Below, in pieces: positions 18,074 through 27,270 of a DNA stretch of 38,797 bases; positions within the stretch are counted from its first letter, which is position 1; the number at the start of each line of letters is the position of its first letter. The stretch comes from Nitritalea halalkaliphila LW7 (GTDB taxonomy: Bacteria; Bacteroidota; Bacteroidia; Cytophagales; Cyclobacteriaceae), in contig NZ_AJYA01000009.1 of NCBI RefSeq assembly GCF_000265075.1, positions 81,758 through 120,554 of the forward strand, read 5' to 3'. A program made the translations under genes and the position numbers. The notes under the pieces were generated by a model. It was not told where the DNA came from. It worked only from the letters and a program-made list of their open reading frames with translations, and ran no database searches.

Positions 18074-20376
18074 TTATTCTTTTTCGATACTTTTCAGACG
18101 TAGTTTCAGCAGGGAAAAGACGCCGATGGCGGCGATCGCCAGTACGATGATTTCTACCATCGTATCGAAGCCCCTGAAATCAACTAAGATGACATTGACC
18201 ACATTTTTTCCTTTCGCCAGCACATAGGCATTATCGGCGTAGTAGGTGGATGTTTCGCGGTTTATCGGCTCATTTAGCACTTCCAGTGTGGTCAGGGCGA
18301 TCAGCGTGCCGAAAAACAGGGCCAAAATCCCATCACGCACACGTAGGGCCTTGCTGGAGATGGTATTGTATTTCGGGAGGTTGTAAATCACCAGCACGAA
18401 AAGAATGACCGTCAGCGTATCAATGCTAAACTGCGTCATGGCCAAATCTGGTGCCGAGTAGAAGAGGAAAATCATACAGATAGAGAAGCCCATCACCCTA
18501 AGGAGGCCACTGCCACGAGGCGGGAGGTGGAAAATACCGCAAATACAATGGAGACAAACATAACCACCGTGATAATCACCTCATAAAGCGTCATTTCGGT
18601 TAGATCTTCTGTGCTCACGACCAGCTTGGCCCCCTCGAACAGCCTCCAGGCGAGTAGCACCGTGAGGAATACCATGATGGTGAGCAGGTAGTTGCGCAAA
18701 TAACCGTTTTGGAAAAAGGTCGTCCAGGCTTTTGCGAGGCGTAAGAATCCTTTGCCGAAAGCCAATACCAACTGCATGGGAGAGGCCCCTTCAAACCGCG
18801 TAGCTTTCTGCAATAGGCTTTCGGAAGGCTTGAGGACGAAGTAGAGGCCCGTTCCGGTAGCTAGCGTGGCTAAACTCCAGACCAGCACCGTATTAAAGCC
18901 ATGCCAAAGCTTCAGGTGTGCGCCCTCGGTTCCCGGCAGCATGCTGGCCAGCACGGGGGACACCAGGCTATCCTCCAGCAGCCTGGCGCTAGGCCGAAGA
19001 GTAGGCCGAGGGAGGCCAGCAGCAGGGGCGGTACCCACATCAGCGGGCTCGGAAGGTGCACCTTTTCATAGGCTTTTGGCAGGGGACCTGCAAAGGGCTT
19101 GAGGCCGACCAGAAGCCCTGCAAAGAGCAGGCAGGCATTCGTTAGGAAGGCTAAGCCGGTTAAAAGGGTGCCATAGGAGCCAGGTGTAAGGTAGCCTCAT
19201 AGATCAGGTCCTTGCCGATAAAGCCGAAGAAGGGAGGGGCTCCTGCATTGGAAAGCGCTGCTAAGAGGCCCGCAATGGCGACAGGGAAGAGGACTTTGCG
19301 CAAGCCCCCCAAAACAGATACGTCACGGGTTCCCGTCTCATGGTCGACGATGCCGGTGATCAGGAATAGGGTGGCCTTATAGAGGCATGCACGAGGATAA
19401 AGACGCCTGCAGCGAGCAGGGCTTCCTCGGTGCCAAGGCCGATCAGGAAGACTAAAACCCCTAGTGCCGAGATGGTGGAGTAGGCTAAAATGCCTTTCAT
19501 GTCCATGCGGAAGAGGGCGTGGATGGCCGCATAGACCATGGTAATGGAGCCGATAAGAATGAGCGGGGTGTTCCAGTAGGCATGGTCGCCCAGAACAGGG
19601 GTGAAGCGTGCCAGCAGGTAAACGCCAGCTTTTACCATGGTGGCGGAGTGCAGGTAGGTACTTACGGGCGTGGGGGCTTTCATGGCGCCGGGCAACCAAA
19701 AATGGAAGGGGAACTGGGCCGATTTGGTGCAGGCGCCCACGAGGAGGAGGGCCACCATCCAGCCGTACCAGGCATGACCTTTTAGAAGCTCGCTGGAACT
19801 GATAAGCTCTTGGATGCTGTATGTTTCACCCACGGCACCGATCAGTAAGACGCCTGCCAGCAAGAAGAGTCCGCCTAGGCCTGTAATGCTGAGAGCCAGT
19901 CGTGCGGATGCGCGGGACTTGGGGTCCTCATTATTAAATCCGATTAGGAAGAAGGAGCTGATACTGGTCAGCTCCCAGAAGATGAACAGCGTGAGGATGT
20001 TATCGCTGAGCACGAGGCCTAACATGGCGGCCATGAACATGCTCAGGTAACCGTAAAATCGTTCTAAATAAGGATGACCTTTTAAATAGGCGGCGGTGTA
20101 GAGAAACACCAGCGTTCCGATTCCTGTTATCAGAAGTGTAAAAAGCAGGGAGAGGCCGTCGAGGTGGAAGTCGAAATTAATTCCCAAGGAAGGTACCCAG
20201 GAGTAGCTGACGGTGTAGCCACTATCTATGCTCACCTGCCCGATGAAGCTGGCGAAATAACCTAGCAGTCCGAGGGGTAAGAGAGGGAATAAGCGTGCAC
20301 CCTTATCGCGCAGAAAGCGGCTGAAAAAGGGAATGAGAGCGGCCACCAAAAAGCCCGCTAAAACGGCAAAGATCAT
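18074..20376 (-). CDS. mrpA: Mrp Na+/H+ antiporter subunit A (four frameshifts)
   Basis: This is the largest subunit, related to NuoL, with a C-terminal MbhD/MbhE-like extension. From ATG 20376 the NuoL-like core shows [31 protein letters not shown] with the pump Lys, and [15 protein letters not shown]. The frame is broken by missing single bases near 19385, 19162-19168, 18981 and 18496-18498. Each repair restores family sequence: HALYKATLF, the linker over about 19160-18990, PGLLEDSL, and [22 protein letters not shown]. The repaired length is 768 aa, close to known MrpA proteins. The short reading frames in this interval are all pieces of this one gene. The upstream reverse strand has only a weak AAAATTTG -7-like box near 20421-20428. 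Confidence 0.92.
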
Positions 20377-20732
20377 AAGTGTACGGCGTTCAATCTTCGA
20401 AACGAAAGGCCTAAAGTACGCAAATTTTTAGAATTGTAGCGCTAACAGGCAGAAGATGTACGTTATAGAATCGTTAAAATTATCGGCAATTACGTTATAG
20501 GGACAAAATTTCTTAGATAAAAGTTTACAGACTTTTAATAATTTTTAGGCCAACGGCTGCACATAGCAGAAAATGAAGAGGATATGTTTTCCCCCATCTT
20601 TTTGATAGGCGGAGCATGTTTTCTGCTGCTGATTTCCGAACAATTTTCGGTTTTATCCGTGTAAATTTGAGAATAGTTAAAAATATTCGATCATTTTTGC
20701 CTAAATTGTAATCACTACACAACAAACCTATT
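20377..20732. other. Divergent intergenic region between mrpA and ppc
   Basis: This 356-bp AT-rich spacer separates the divergent mrp operon and ppc. A 66-codon reverse frame at 20525-20725 has no gene-like features. I see the ppc -7 box (20662-20669) and a weak mrp box, but no clear riboswitch or long hairpin. Confidence 0.5.
20662..20669 (+). promoter_or_regulatory. Candidate -7 box TAAATTTG for ppc
   Basis: TAAATTTG fits TAnnTTTG. Transcription would start near 20676, leaving a leader of about 57 nt before the ppc ATG. There is no exact TTTG at -33, so this is moderate support only. Confidence 0.45.
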
Positions 20733-23285
20733 ATGTCTACAATTTATCAGACCGAAGTCGCAAAGCGATTTACGATTTACAACAGTCTTTTCTTGGACTT
20801 GCCTTTCAGTGACATTTACCGTACGGGGACTTTGCTGCCTGTACTGGCGACTCGCTGTAAGGAGGGTCTTGAGGCGGGACAGACGCCGAAAGCGATCATC
20901 CAGCAGTTTTTCGAAGAGCTCATGAAGGAGAGGAGTAAGGAGGAGCGGGATCAGCTGCTTTTTCACATGGTGCAGTATGTTGAGCGGCAGGTCGTACTTT
21001 TCGACTCCATAGAAGATGCTGCTTTCGATAAGGTAAATGATGTAAAGGGAAAAGGAACACTTTCTGCGCTGATCACCAGGGTGGATAACGACAACAAGCG
21101 ACAGGCGCTGATCGATAAATTGAATAATTTTTCTGTGCGGCTGACCTTGACGGCGCACCCGACACAGTTTTATCCGGGGAATGTCTTGGGGATTATGACA
21201 GACATGGAGCAGGCCATCCGTGCGAATGATCTGGGCACTATCAATACGCTCCTGCAGCAGCTGGGCAAGACCGGATTTATCAATAGGGAAAAGCCGACGC
21301 CTTTCGACGAGGCAGTCAGTTTAATTTGGTACTTAGAAAACGTTTTTTATCCTTCTATAAGCGATATTTTAACCCGCATGCTACGTGCGCTCGATATTCC
21401 GCTGCATGAGTGGAAGAATACGGGACTCCTGCGCATCGGTTTTTGGCCGGGGGGTGATCGGGATGGGAATCCCTATGTCACGCATGACATCACGCAGAAG
21501 GTGGCAGAGCGGCTGCATCGCTGGGTGCTGCGCAACTATTACCGGGATATCCGAAAGGTGCGACGCCGCTTGACCTTTAAAGGGGTAGAGCATTTGCTGC
21601 TCGGTATTGAGCGCAAGCTATACAGCACCCTTTTTGAGGCCACACCCATCTACTTGCATGCGGAGGAGTTGATTGAGGATCTTTTGGCGGTACGCCAAAT
21701 CGTCATGGAGCAGCACGAGGGCCTATTCGTGGAGCATCTAGACGAATTTATCTTGAAAGTACGGGTTTTCGGCTTTCATTTCGCGACTATGGATGTCCGA
21801 CAAGATAGTCGTAAGCATGATGGGCTCTGGCAGGAGATTATTGGCTTGCAGCTGGGTGAAGAGAAACTGGCTGCTTATCAGGCGGGCACGGAGGAAGAGA
21901 AACTGGCTATCGTCCGCGAGGTAGACAGTTTGCCCGCTATCGAGCAGCTGCAGGATCCTTTCCACCAGGAGATGCTCGCCTGCTTCGATGCTATCGCCTA
22001 TGTGCAGGATTTTAATGGGGAGGCGGGCCTGCATCGCTACATCATTTCGAACTGTCAGTCCCTGCTGCACATCATGCAGGTGTTTTACTTAGCCAAGCTG
22101 ACTCTGTGTAAGGAGGGCAAGCCACTCACCTTGGATATTGTGCCCCTGTTCGAGACCATCGATGATCTCCGAAATGCTCCGGGGATTATGCAAACGATCT
22201 ATTCGGATGCCGTCTATGCGGCCCATTTGCGCGAGCGCAATAAAAAACAAACCATCATGCTGGGCTTTTCTGATGGCACGAAGGATGGGGGTTACATTAA
22301 GGCCAACTGGGCGATTTTACGGGCCAAGGAGGAGCTGACGGCCATCTCTCGGCAGGAGGAAATCGCCGTGGTTTTCTTCGACGGTAGGGGTGGGCCTCCA
22401 GCACGTGGCGGGGGGAATATGCATAACTTCTATGCCTCTCTCGGGAAGCGTGTGGAAAATCGCGAGATTCAAGTGACGATTCAGGGGCAGACGATTTCGG
22501 CTAACTATGGCAAAATCGCCTCCTGTACCTATAATTTGGAGCAGCTGCTCTGTGCGGGAGTGGAAGCGGACCTCTATCCGAGTGATGAGAAATGCCTAAA
22601 CGATGCGCAGCGTGCGCTCATCGATGAGCTGGCGGATGTGGGCTATGCCCATTATAAGGAATTTAAAAAGCATCCTATGTTCGTGCCTTACTTGGAGCAT
22701 GTGACACCGCTCAAGTATTTTGGCAAAACCAATGTAGGTTCTCGTCCACTGAAGCGCGGGCAGGGCGGTGGCCTGAAGTTCGAGGACCTGCGCGCCATCC
22801 CTTTTGTAGGCAGCTGGTCGCAGATGAAGCAAAACATTCCAGGTTTTTATGGCGTCGGAAAGGCACTGGAAGCCTGTAAAGCTGCGGGCAAGTGGGAAGA
22901 GGTGAAAAAACTGTATCGAGACAGCTTGTTTTTCCGCTCGCTGATGGGCAATTCTATGCAGTCACTGGCCAAGTCTTACTATCCGGCAACGGCCTACCTG
23001 AAGGAGCACCCCGAGTATGGGCCTTTCTGGGAGCTGATGAAAACGGAGTACGAGCGTACCGTGGAGCAGCTGACTGCATTAGCCGATATGGAGAGTCTGT
23101 TAGAGGATGCGCCGGTATCCAAGCAGTCGATTCGCATCCGTGAGCGTATCGTGCTGCCGCTGATCACGATTCAGCAGTATGCGATACAGAGCATGCTGGA
23201 GTCTGGTGAGGAGGACCCTGTGCTGCAGAAGCTAATCCTGCGCACGATGTTTGGTATTATCAATGCAGCTCGAAATGCAGCATAA
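20733..23285 (+). CDS. ppc: Phosphoenolpyruvate carboxylase
   Basis: The enzyme carboxylates phosphoenolpyruvate with bicarbonate to oxaloacetate, refilling the TCA cycle. Key motifs are all present: LTAHPTQ with catalytic His142, GGDRDGNP (240-247), LFETIDDL (472-479), MLGFSDGTKDGG (509-520) and the mobile loop FDGRGGPPARGGG (549-561). At 850 aa it is slightly short of many enterobacterial and plant enzymes but normal for this phylum. The C-terminus ends ARNAA, not the QNTG found in well-studied PEPCs, where the terminal residues reach the active site. This may be lineage-typical. It is a monocistronic unit ended by the terminator at 23311-23342. Confidence 0.97.
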   Translation: MSTIYQTEVAKRFTIYNSLFLDLPFSDIYRTGTLLPVLATRCKEGLEAGQTPKAIIQQFFEELMKERSKEERDQLLFHMVQYVERQVVLFDSIEDAAFDKVNDVKGKGTLSALITRVDNDNKRQALIDKLNNFSVRLTLTAHPTQFYPGNVLGIMTDMEQAIRANDLGTINTLLQQLGKTGFINREKPTPFDEAVSLIWYLENVFYPSISDILTRMLRALDIPLHEWKNTGLLRIGFWPGGDRDGNPYVTHDITQKVAERLHRWVLRNYYRDIRKVRRRLTFKGVEHLLLGIERKLYSTLFEATPIYLHAEELIEDLLAVRQIVMEQHEGLFVEHLDEFILKVRVFGFHFATMDVRQDSRKHDGLWQEIIGLQLGEEKLAAYQAGTEEEKLAIVREVDSLPAIEQLQDPFHQEMLACFDAIAYVQDFNGEAGLHRYIISNCQSLLHIMQVFYLAKLTLCKEGKPLTLDIVPLFETIDDLRNAPGIMQTIYSDAVYAAHLRERNKKQTIMLGFSDGTKDGGYIKANWAILRAKEELTAISRQEEIAVVFFDGRGGPPARGGGNMHNFYASLGKRVENREIQVTIQGQTISANYGKIASCTYNLEQLLCAGVEADLYPSDEKCLNDAQRALIDELADVGYAHYKEFKKHPMFVPYLEHVTPLKYFGKTNVGSRPLKRGQGGGLKFEDLRAIPFVGSWSQMKQNIPGFYGVGKALEACKAAGKWEEVKKLYRDSLFFRSLMGNSMQSLAKSYYPATAYLKEHPEYGPFWELMKTEYERTVEQLTALADMESLLEDAPVSKQSIRIRERIVLPLITIQQYAIQSMLESGEEDPVLQKLILRTMFGIINAARNAA

Positions 23286-23310
23286 ACGAGTATGATTAGC
23301 TAGTAAGTGG

Positions 23311-23342
23311 GGCCCCGATCGTTTGCGCGGGGTCTTTTTTTT
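23311..23342 (+). terminator. ppc terminator plus adjacent hairpin
   Basis: The stem CCCCG (23313-23317) / CGGGG (23328-23332) is followed by an eight-T tract (23335-23342). The last T overlap a second perfect hairpin, TTTGGGC-TTCC-GCCCAAA (23340-23357). Confidence 0.75.
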
Positions 23343-23398
23343 GGGCTTCCGCCCAAAAGGAAAGCGGGATTTTGCACGAGACCTTGTATCTTTCCTGC

Positions 23399-24082
23399 AT
23401 GAGAGAAACGGTTAAACGAATCAAAAGCTTTTGGCTATCGGATGTCAGCTTCGTGGCACTTCTGCTTTTGTTATTGCTTTTTTGTTTTATCATCCCCATT
23501 TTTTTAGAGAGTGGCCATTTAAGTGAGATTGGCTTTAATGGGCTACTCGTCGGGCTCTTTCTGCTGAGCGTGCTCTCCGCCTCGGGGGCGCAGATGCGTA
23601 CGTTTGCGCTTTTGTTACTTGTGGCGCATATCACCCTAAAAATCATCCGATTTTCCGACGGGCCGCTATCTTTTGCCCTTGTCGAGCGTATCGTGGGGGT
23701 GGCGAATTTGCTATTATTTATCTTTTTAAACTTGCGCCTGCTTTTTCGCGATCAGGAGGCGAACGCCTACCGCATCATCGGGGCGGTGAATGTGTACCTG
23801 CTCTTGGGGATGTTCGGGGCCTTTACCTTAGAGATTTTAGCCCTTACCCACGGCGAGGTGCTTCAGGGGGAGATAATTTTTCAAAAGAGTGACTTAGATT
23901 TCGGCATATACATTTATTACAGCATGGTATCTCTGAGCACGGTAGGTTACGGAGACATCGTCCCCTCGCATATCAGCTCTAAAATGCTTTCAAGCTTCTT
24001 GTCTACCGTGGGCATTTTATATCCAGCCGTGGTGATCGCACAGTTGGTTTCGCTTAATGTAACCCGGAAAACCACTGAATAA
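23399..24082 (+). CDS. Potassium channel protein, 6-TM, no cytosolic RCK domain
   Basis: This is a K+-selective ion channel of the inner membrane. Five hydrophobic segments precede a pore helix and filter STVGYGD (about residues 182-188), followed by a final helix, so the topology is 6-TM/1-pore like voltage-gated-type channels. The fourth segment lacks the regular Arg ladder of a voltage sensor. No RCK or cyclic-nucleotide domain follows; the protein ends about 15 residues after the last helix. The open frame begins with TTG at 23372, but ATG 23399 (228 aa) is the likelier start because the N-terminus then begins with a short basic helix. It stands alone between two terminator regions. Confidence 0.85.
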   Translation: MRETVKRIKSFWLSDVSFVALLLLLLLFCFIIPIFLESGHLSEIGFNGLLVGLFLLSVLSASGAQMRTFALLLLVAHITLKIIRFSDGPLSFALVERIVGVANLLLFIFLNLRLLFRDQEANAYRIIGAVNVYLLLGMFGAFTLEILALTHGEVLQGEIIFQKSDLDFGIYIYYSMVSLSTVGYGDIVPSHISSKMLSSFLSTVGILYPAVVIAQLVSLNVTRKTTE

Positions 24083-24176
24083 GTGCTGCCGCTGAAACGT
24101 GATATTCACCTCAAATAAAATTCAATGCCGGATTGCGCGGGCTTTTGGTAATTTAGTGCAGACTAAATGATACGCT

Positions 24177-25679
24177 ATGTTCAAACGATTTATGCCCATC
24201 CTTCTGTCGGCGCTCCTGCTGGCAGGAACTGTGCACGCACAAGAGAAACGTGAAATTAAAGTAGAGTCCGCCGTGGAGACGAGCGGAGAGGTCACCATTA
24301 ATGGAACACGGGTGCCGTATAAGGCCACAGCGGGCACTATGCCGGTCTGGAATGATGCCGGAGAGCCTATCGCCTCGCTTTTTTATACCTATTATGAGCG
24401 CACAGATGTGCAAAACAAGGCAGAGCGCCCGATCGTCTTTTCCTTTAATGGAGGTCCAGGCTCGGGCTCCCTATGGATGCACTTGGCCTATACAGGCCCT
24501 TATGTGCTTAATATCGACGATGAAGGCTATCCGCTGCAGCCCTATGGCGTGAAGAAAAACCCACATTCTATCTTAGATGTGGCAGACATCATTTTTATCG
24601 ACCCGGTGAATACCGGGTACAGCCGCATCGTGGATAAAGACACGCCGCGCAGCACGTTCTTTGGGGTGAACGCGGACATTCGCTACCTCGCAGATTGGGT
24701 GAAATCTTTCGTCACGCGCCAAAACCGCTGGCAGTCGCCTAAGTACCTTATCGGTGAAAGCTATGGCACTACCCGCGTATCAGGCTTGGCTTATGCCCTC
24801 CAAAATTCCCACTGGATGTACTTAAATGGAGTGATTTTAGTTTCTCCTACTGGACTGGGCTTGGATAGAAGCGGTGCAGTGATGCAGGCCAACTACCTGC
24901 CCTACTATGCGGCCACGGCTTGGTATCATGAGGCCTTAGCTCCTGAGCTGCAGGCGAAAGATCTGGAGGCGGATCTCCTTCCTGAAGTGGAGGCTTACAC
25001 ACTGGATGTGGTGCTTCCGGCTATCGCTAAGGGGGGCTCACTGCCTGCAGCAGAGCGGAATAAAATCGCTGAAAAAATGGCTTATTACTCTGGATTGAGT
25101 AAGGATGTGATCTTGCAGCATGCGCTCGCAGTGCCCACTAGTTTTTACTGGAAGGAATTGCTTCGCGATCGAGGCTTGACCGTGGGCCGTCTGGACAGCC
25201 GCTACCGAGGTGTGGATCGCACAGATGCTGGACAAGCGTATGATTATGATCCTGCGCTGACGGCTTGGAACCACGCTTTCAGCCCAGCGATGAACTACTA
25301 CGCGAAAAACATTTTGAAGTACAATACCGACCTGACCTATTACCTCTTCGGCCCAGTAAATCCATGGGACCGCAGTGGCGATAACACAGGGATGCAGCTG
25401 GCGCAGGCCATGCTTCAAAATCCTTACCTGCATGTCCTCACCCAAAGTGGCTACTACGACGGGGGTACGGATTATTTTAACGCCAAGTATAACCACTGGG
25501 CGATGGATCCGGCAGGCAAACTGCAGGATCGCTTAGAGTTTAAAGGCTATCGCAGCGGACACATGATGTACTTACGTGCGGAGGACTTGAAAAATGCGAA
25601 CGATGATGTGCGTGACTTTATCAAGCGCACGATTCCGGCGAAGGATGCTCCAGCGAAGTACTGGGAAGTTCAGAAGTGA
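24177..25679 (+). CDS. Secreted S10 family serine carboxypeptidase
   Basis: This is an alpha/beta hydrolase peptidase that releases C-terminal residues, normally at acidic pH. Residues 1-22 form a signal peptide with cleavage after HAQ. S10 motifs are NGGPGSGS (91-98, oxyanion site), GESYGT with Ser195, GYYDGG with Asp428 and YRSGHMMY with His462, which complete the Ser-Asp-His triad. At 500 aa it is a full-length bacterial member. The protein is likely periplasmic. The gene is followed by a perfect 18-bp palindrome and a terminator. I see no clear -7 box upstream. Confidence 0.93.
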   Translation: MFKRFMPILLSALLLAGTVHAQEKREIKVESAVETSGEVTINGTRVPYKATAGTMPVWNDAGEPIASLFYTYYERTDVQNKAERPIVFSFNGGPGSGSLWMHLAYTGPYVLNIDDEGYPLQPYGVKKNPHSILDVADIIFIDPVNTGYSRIVDKDTPRSTFFGVNADIRYLADWVKSFVTRQNRWQSPKYLIGESYGTTRVSGLAYALQNSHWMYLNGVILVSPTGLGLDRSGAVMQANYLPYYAATAWYHEALAPELQAKDLEADLLPEVEAYTLDVVLPAIAKGGSLPAAERNKIAEKMAYYSGLSKDVILQHALAVPTSFYWKELLRDRGLTVGRLDSRYRGVDRTDAGQAYDYDPALTAWNHAFSPAMNYYAKNILKYNTDLTYYLFGPVNPWDRSGDNTGMQLAQAMLQNPYLHVLTQSGYYDGGTDYFNAKYNHWAMDPAGKLQDRLEFKGYRSGHMMYLRAEDLKNANDDVRDFIKRTIPAKDAPAKYWEVQK

Positions 25680-25681
25680 TT

Positions 25682-25743
25682 TTTGGGCCTAGGCCCAAAG
25701 TAAAATAAGGGAAACTCCCTCGGTCATGCGTCGGGGGAGTTTT
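25682..25743 (+). terminator. Palindrome plus intrinsic terminator after the S10 gene
   Basis: A perfect palindrome, TTTGGGCCTAGGCCCAAA (25682-25699), is followed by a stem AAACTCCC (25712-25719) / GGGAGTTT (25735-25742) with a short T tract. The arrangement resembles that after ppc and nupC, where a GGC-type hairpin sits next to the terminator. Confidence 0.6.
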
Positions 25744-25805
25744 CTGTTTAATAACCTTTAACAGCTGATTTTACGTAAGCCAAAAGAAAAGCGTAATTTT
25801 ACAGG

Positions 25806-26579
25806 GTGAAGCATTCTTTACTTATTTTCTTCCTTTTCGGCCTCCTCGGGCTGGGGCTCTTGCCGGTGACGGGGGTGGCGCAGACCATCTCAGGAAACAT
25901 CGTCGATGGTCTGGACCGCAGTTATGTGGAGGGGGTGACCGTGGTCAATCTCAGCCGTGGGGACTCGGCTCAGACGAATGCGCGTGGGTATTTTCGACTT
26001 AAAGGGCAAAGCGGGGATCGCATCGCCTGGTCGAAGCCGAACTGGATCGGGCAGGAAATGGAAGTTGGGGAGGAGCGTCATCTCCTGCTGGAAATTTACT
26101 TGAATGCACGCACGCTACCCACCTTCGATGTGTATGGGGATTATTTTAAGTACAACATGGACTACGAGTTCCAGCCCATGATGCGCGGGCTTTCCGATCG
26201 GCCAGCGGGACCAGGGAAAATCTACTCTGGATTGGCAGATAATCCCGGCTTGATGCCCGGCCTGACCATCGACGGTCCTATCTCTTACTTCATGAAAAGC
26301 GAGCGCTATAAGCGGCAGTATCGGCGCAAAATGGAATTCCGTGCCCGTCAGCAGCCCTATCTGGACCTTATTCAGTCCGATTCGGTGCGTAATCGCCTGA
26401 TTTTAGAATTTAATTTGACCGAAAAAGAGTATGACAGCTTGGTGGTGGAATTTAATTGGGAAAACCGCAGCCATCAGTTTGCGGACCTGCCGGCAAGCAC
26501 GGTGAGCCGTATGCTCTATGAGTTTTTCCGTTCTTATGCGTGGCGGCGGCAGTATGATCCACCGCGCCGCTACCGCTGA
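25806..26579 (+). CDS. Secreted protein with carboxypeptidase-regulatory-like domain
   Basis: The GTG start at 25806 is the only start near the signal peptide (residues 1-26, cleavage near GVAQ). Residues 27-105 form a small beta-sandwich of the CarboxypepD_reg-like/DUF4480 kind (ISGNIVDGLDRSYVEGVTVVN, then RGYFRLKGQSGDRI). This domain is typical of Bacteroidota surface and periplasmic proteins. The rest (106-257) is basic, rich in Arg and Tyr, and not recognisable, ending RRQYDPPRRYR. Function is unknown. The gene is convergent with the hotdog protein gene. Confidence 0.75.
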   Translation: MKHSLLIFFLFGLLGLGLLPVTGVAQTISGNIVDGLDRSYVEGVTVVNLSRGDSAQTNARGYFRLKGQSGDRIAWSKPNWIGQEMEVGEERHLLLEIYLNARTLPTFDVYGDYFKYNMDYEFQPMMRGLSDRPAGPGKIYSGLADNPGLMPGLTIDGPISYFMKSERYKRQYRRKMEFRARQQPYLDLIQSDSVRNRLILEFNLTEKEYDSLVVEFNWENRSHQFADLPASTVSRMLYEFFRSYAWRRQYDPPRRYR

Positions 26580-26619
26580 GATGAAAATTTTTCGCCCACG
26601 CTGTATGGGAAGGGCTGAG

Positions 26620-26643
26620 GGTTTAGGCTTGGGTTTAGGCTTA
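26620..26643. repeat. 12-bp tandem repeat at the end of the hotdog gene
   Basis: Two perfect-but-one copies of GGTTTAGGCTTG/A (26620-26631, 26632-26643) are followed by the related GGCTTTGCGCTT. The reverse-strand stop of the hotdog gene lies in the second copy, and read through it would meet further in-frame TAA codons. Confidence 0.7.
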
Positions 26644-27153
26644 GGCTTTGCGCTTAAAAGACCAAGTGACGTAAAATTTCGCGACTTCCTGTCCGGCAGG
26701 GTTCTTTCCTGTGCTGACCGTGGTAATGGTTCCAGAGGCACCGGGCTGCAGGCTGTCCACCAGTGTAGCCACCTCCTCTCCCTGTTCGCAGGTAAAGTGG
26801 ATGCGGGCATCGGCTTTTTTATAGTACTCTGCGCGAAAATCCACGACCAGCATGCTGAATTTCCCTTTGCCCGCTAGGGCGAGCTGACACAGTGCTCCCG
26901 TACTCAGTTCGGCGGCTCCCGCTAGCGCGGCAAAATAAATGCTCTTAAAGGGATTCTGTGTTCGCCATGTAAAAGGGATGCTAACCACACACTTCTCTCC
27001 GTCTAGGGATTCGATTTTAAGTTTCCAAAAAAGTGCTGAGGGAAGTTTGCTGAGCATGGCCAGCTTAAAAATGAAGGGCGAGGTCATTTTTTTCCGGTAG
27101 GATGCTGCCGCGGGGTTTAATTCTCGGGTGCTGGGGGTGATTTTTTCTGCCAT
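26641..27153 (-). CDS. DUF4442-like hotdog-fold protein
   Basis: The 170-aa protein resembles the DUF4442/PaaI-like hotdog thioesterase group. A central stretch, NPFKSIYFAALAGAAELSTG, looks like the long hotdog helix. It is followed by strands MLVVDFRAEYYKKADARIHF and a C-terminal strand EVAKFYVTWSFKRK. The frame opens at 27207, but ATG 27153 is preferred because the reverse -7 box at 27212-27205 would start transcription near 27199. Acyl-CoA thioester hydrolysis is possible but not shown. It is divergent from the M48 protease gene and ends in a 12-bp tandem repeat. Confidence 0.7.
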   Translation of the reverse strand: MAEKITPSTRELNPAAASYRKKMTSPFIFKLAMLSKLPSALFWKLKIESLDGEKCVVSIPFTWRTQNPFKSIYFAALAGAAELSTGALCQLALAGKGKFSMLVVDFRAEYYKKADARIHFTCEQGEEVATLVDSLQPGASGTITTVSTGKNPAGQEVAKFYVTWSFKRKA

Positions 27154-27179
27154 AGCGTTTCGATCGTAGTTTAACTCCT

Positions 27180-27187
27180 TATCTTTG
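27180..27187 (+). promoter_or_regulatory. -7 box TATCTTTG for the M48 protease gene
   Basis: TATCTTTG is the most common form of the Bacteroidota -7 element. The start would be near 27194, giving a leader of about 77 nt. An exact TTTG at -33 is absent. Confidence 0.6.
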
Positions 27188-27204
27188 TATATACTAAAGA
27201 TACT

Positions 27205-27212
27205 CAAAAATA
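27205..27212 (-). promoter_or_regulatory. -7 box TATTTTTG for the hotdog protein gene
   Basis: The reverse strand reads TATTTTTG. The start would be near 27199, about 46 nt before ATG 27153. The two opposed -7 boxes are only 17 bp apart, so the two promoters overlap and could interfere. Confidence 0.5.
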
Positions 27213-27270
27213 TGATTTGAGTTTCATCATGGCACTTTTTTTGGGTGCTGTCAACTAAAAATCAACCACC

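Noticed and set aside
5388..20376. Wave of pseudogene formation (Na/Pi carrier, ATP-grasp, mrpA, mrpD)
   Set aside because: Frames between indels are well conserved, there are few true nonsense changes, and the errors share a homopolymer pattern.
20525..20725. 66-codon reverse ORF before ppc
   Set aside because: No start context and no protein-like pattern; it would cover the ppc promoter box.
26403..26810. Reverse ORF with a KPKPKPKP stretch
   Set aside because: It is the frame-shifted shadow of the 12-bp tandem repeat and overlaps the secreted-protein gene and the end of the hotdog gene.
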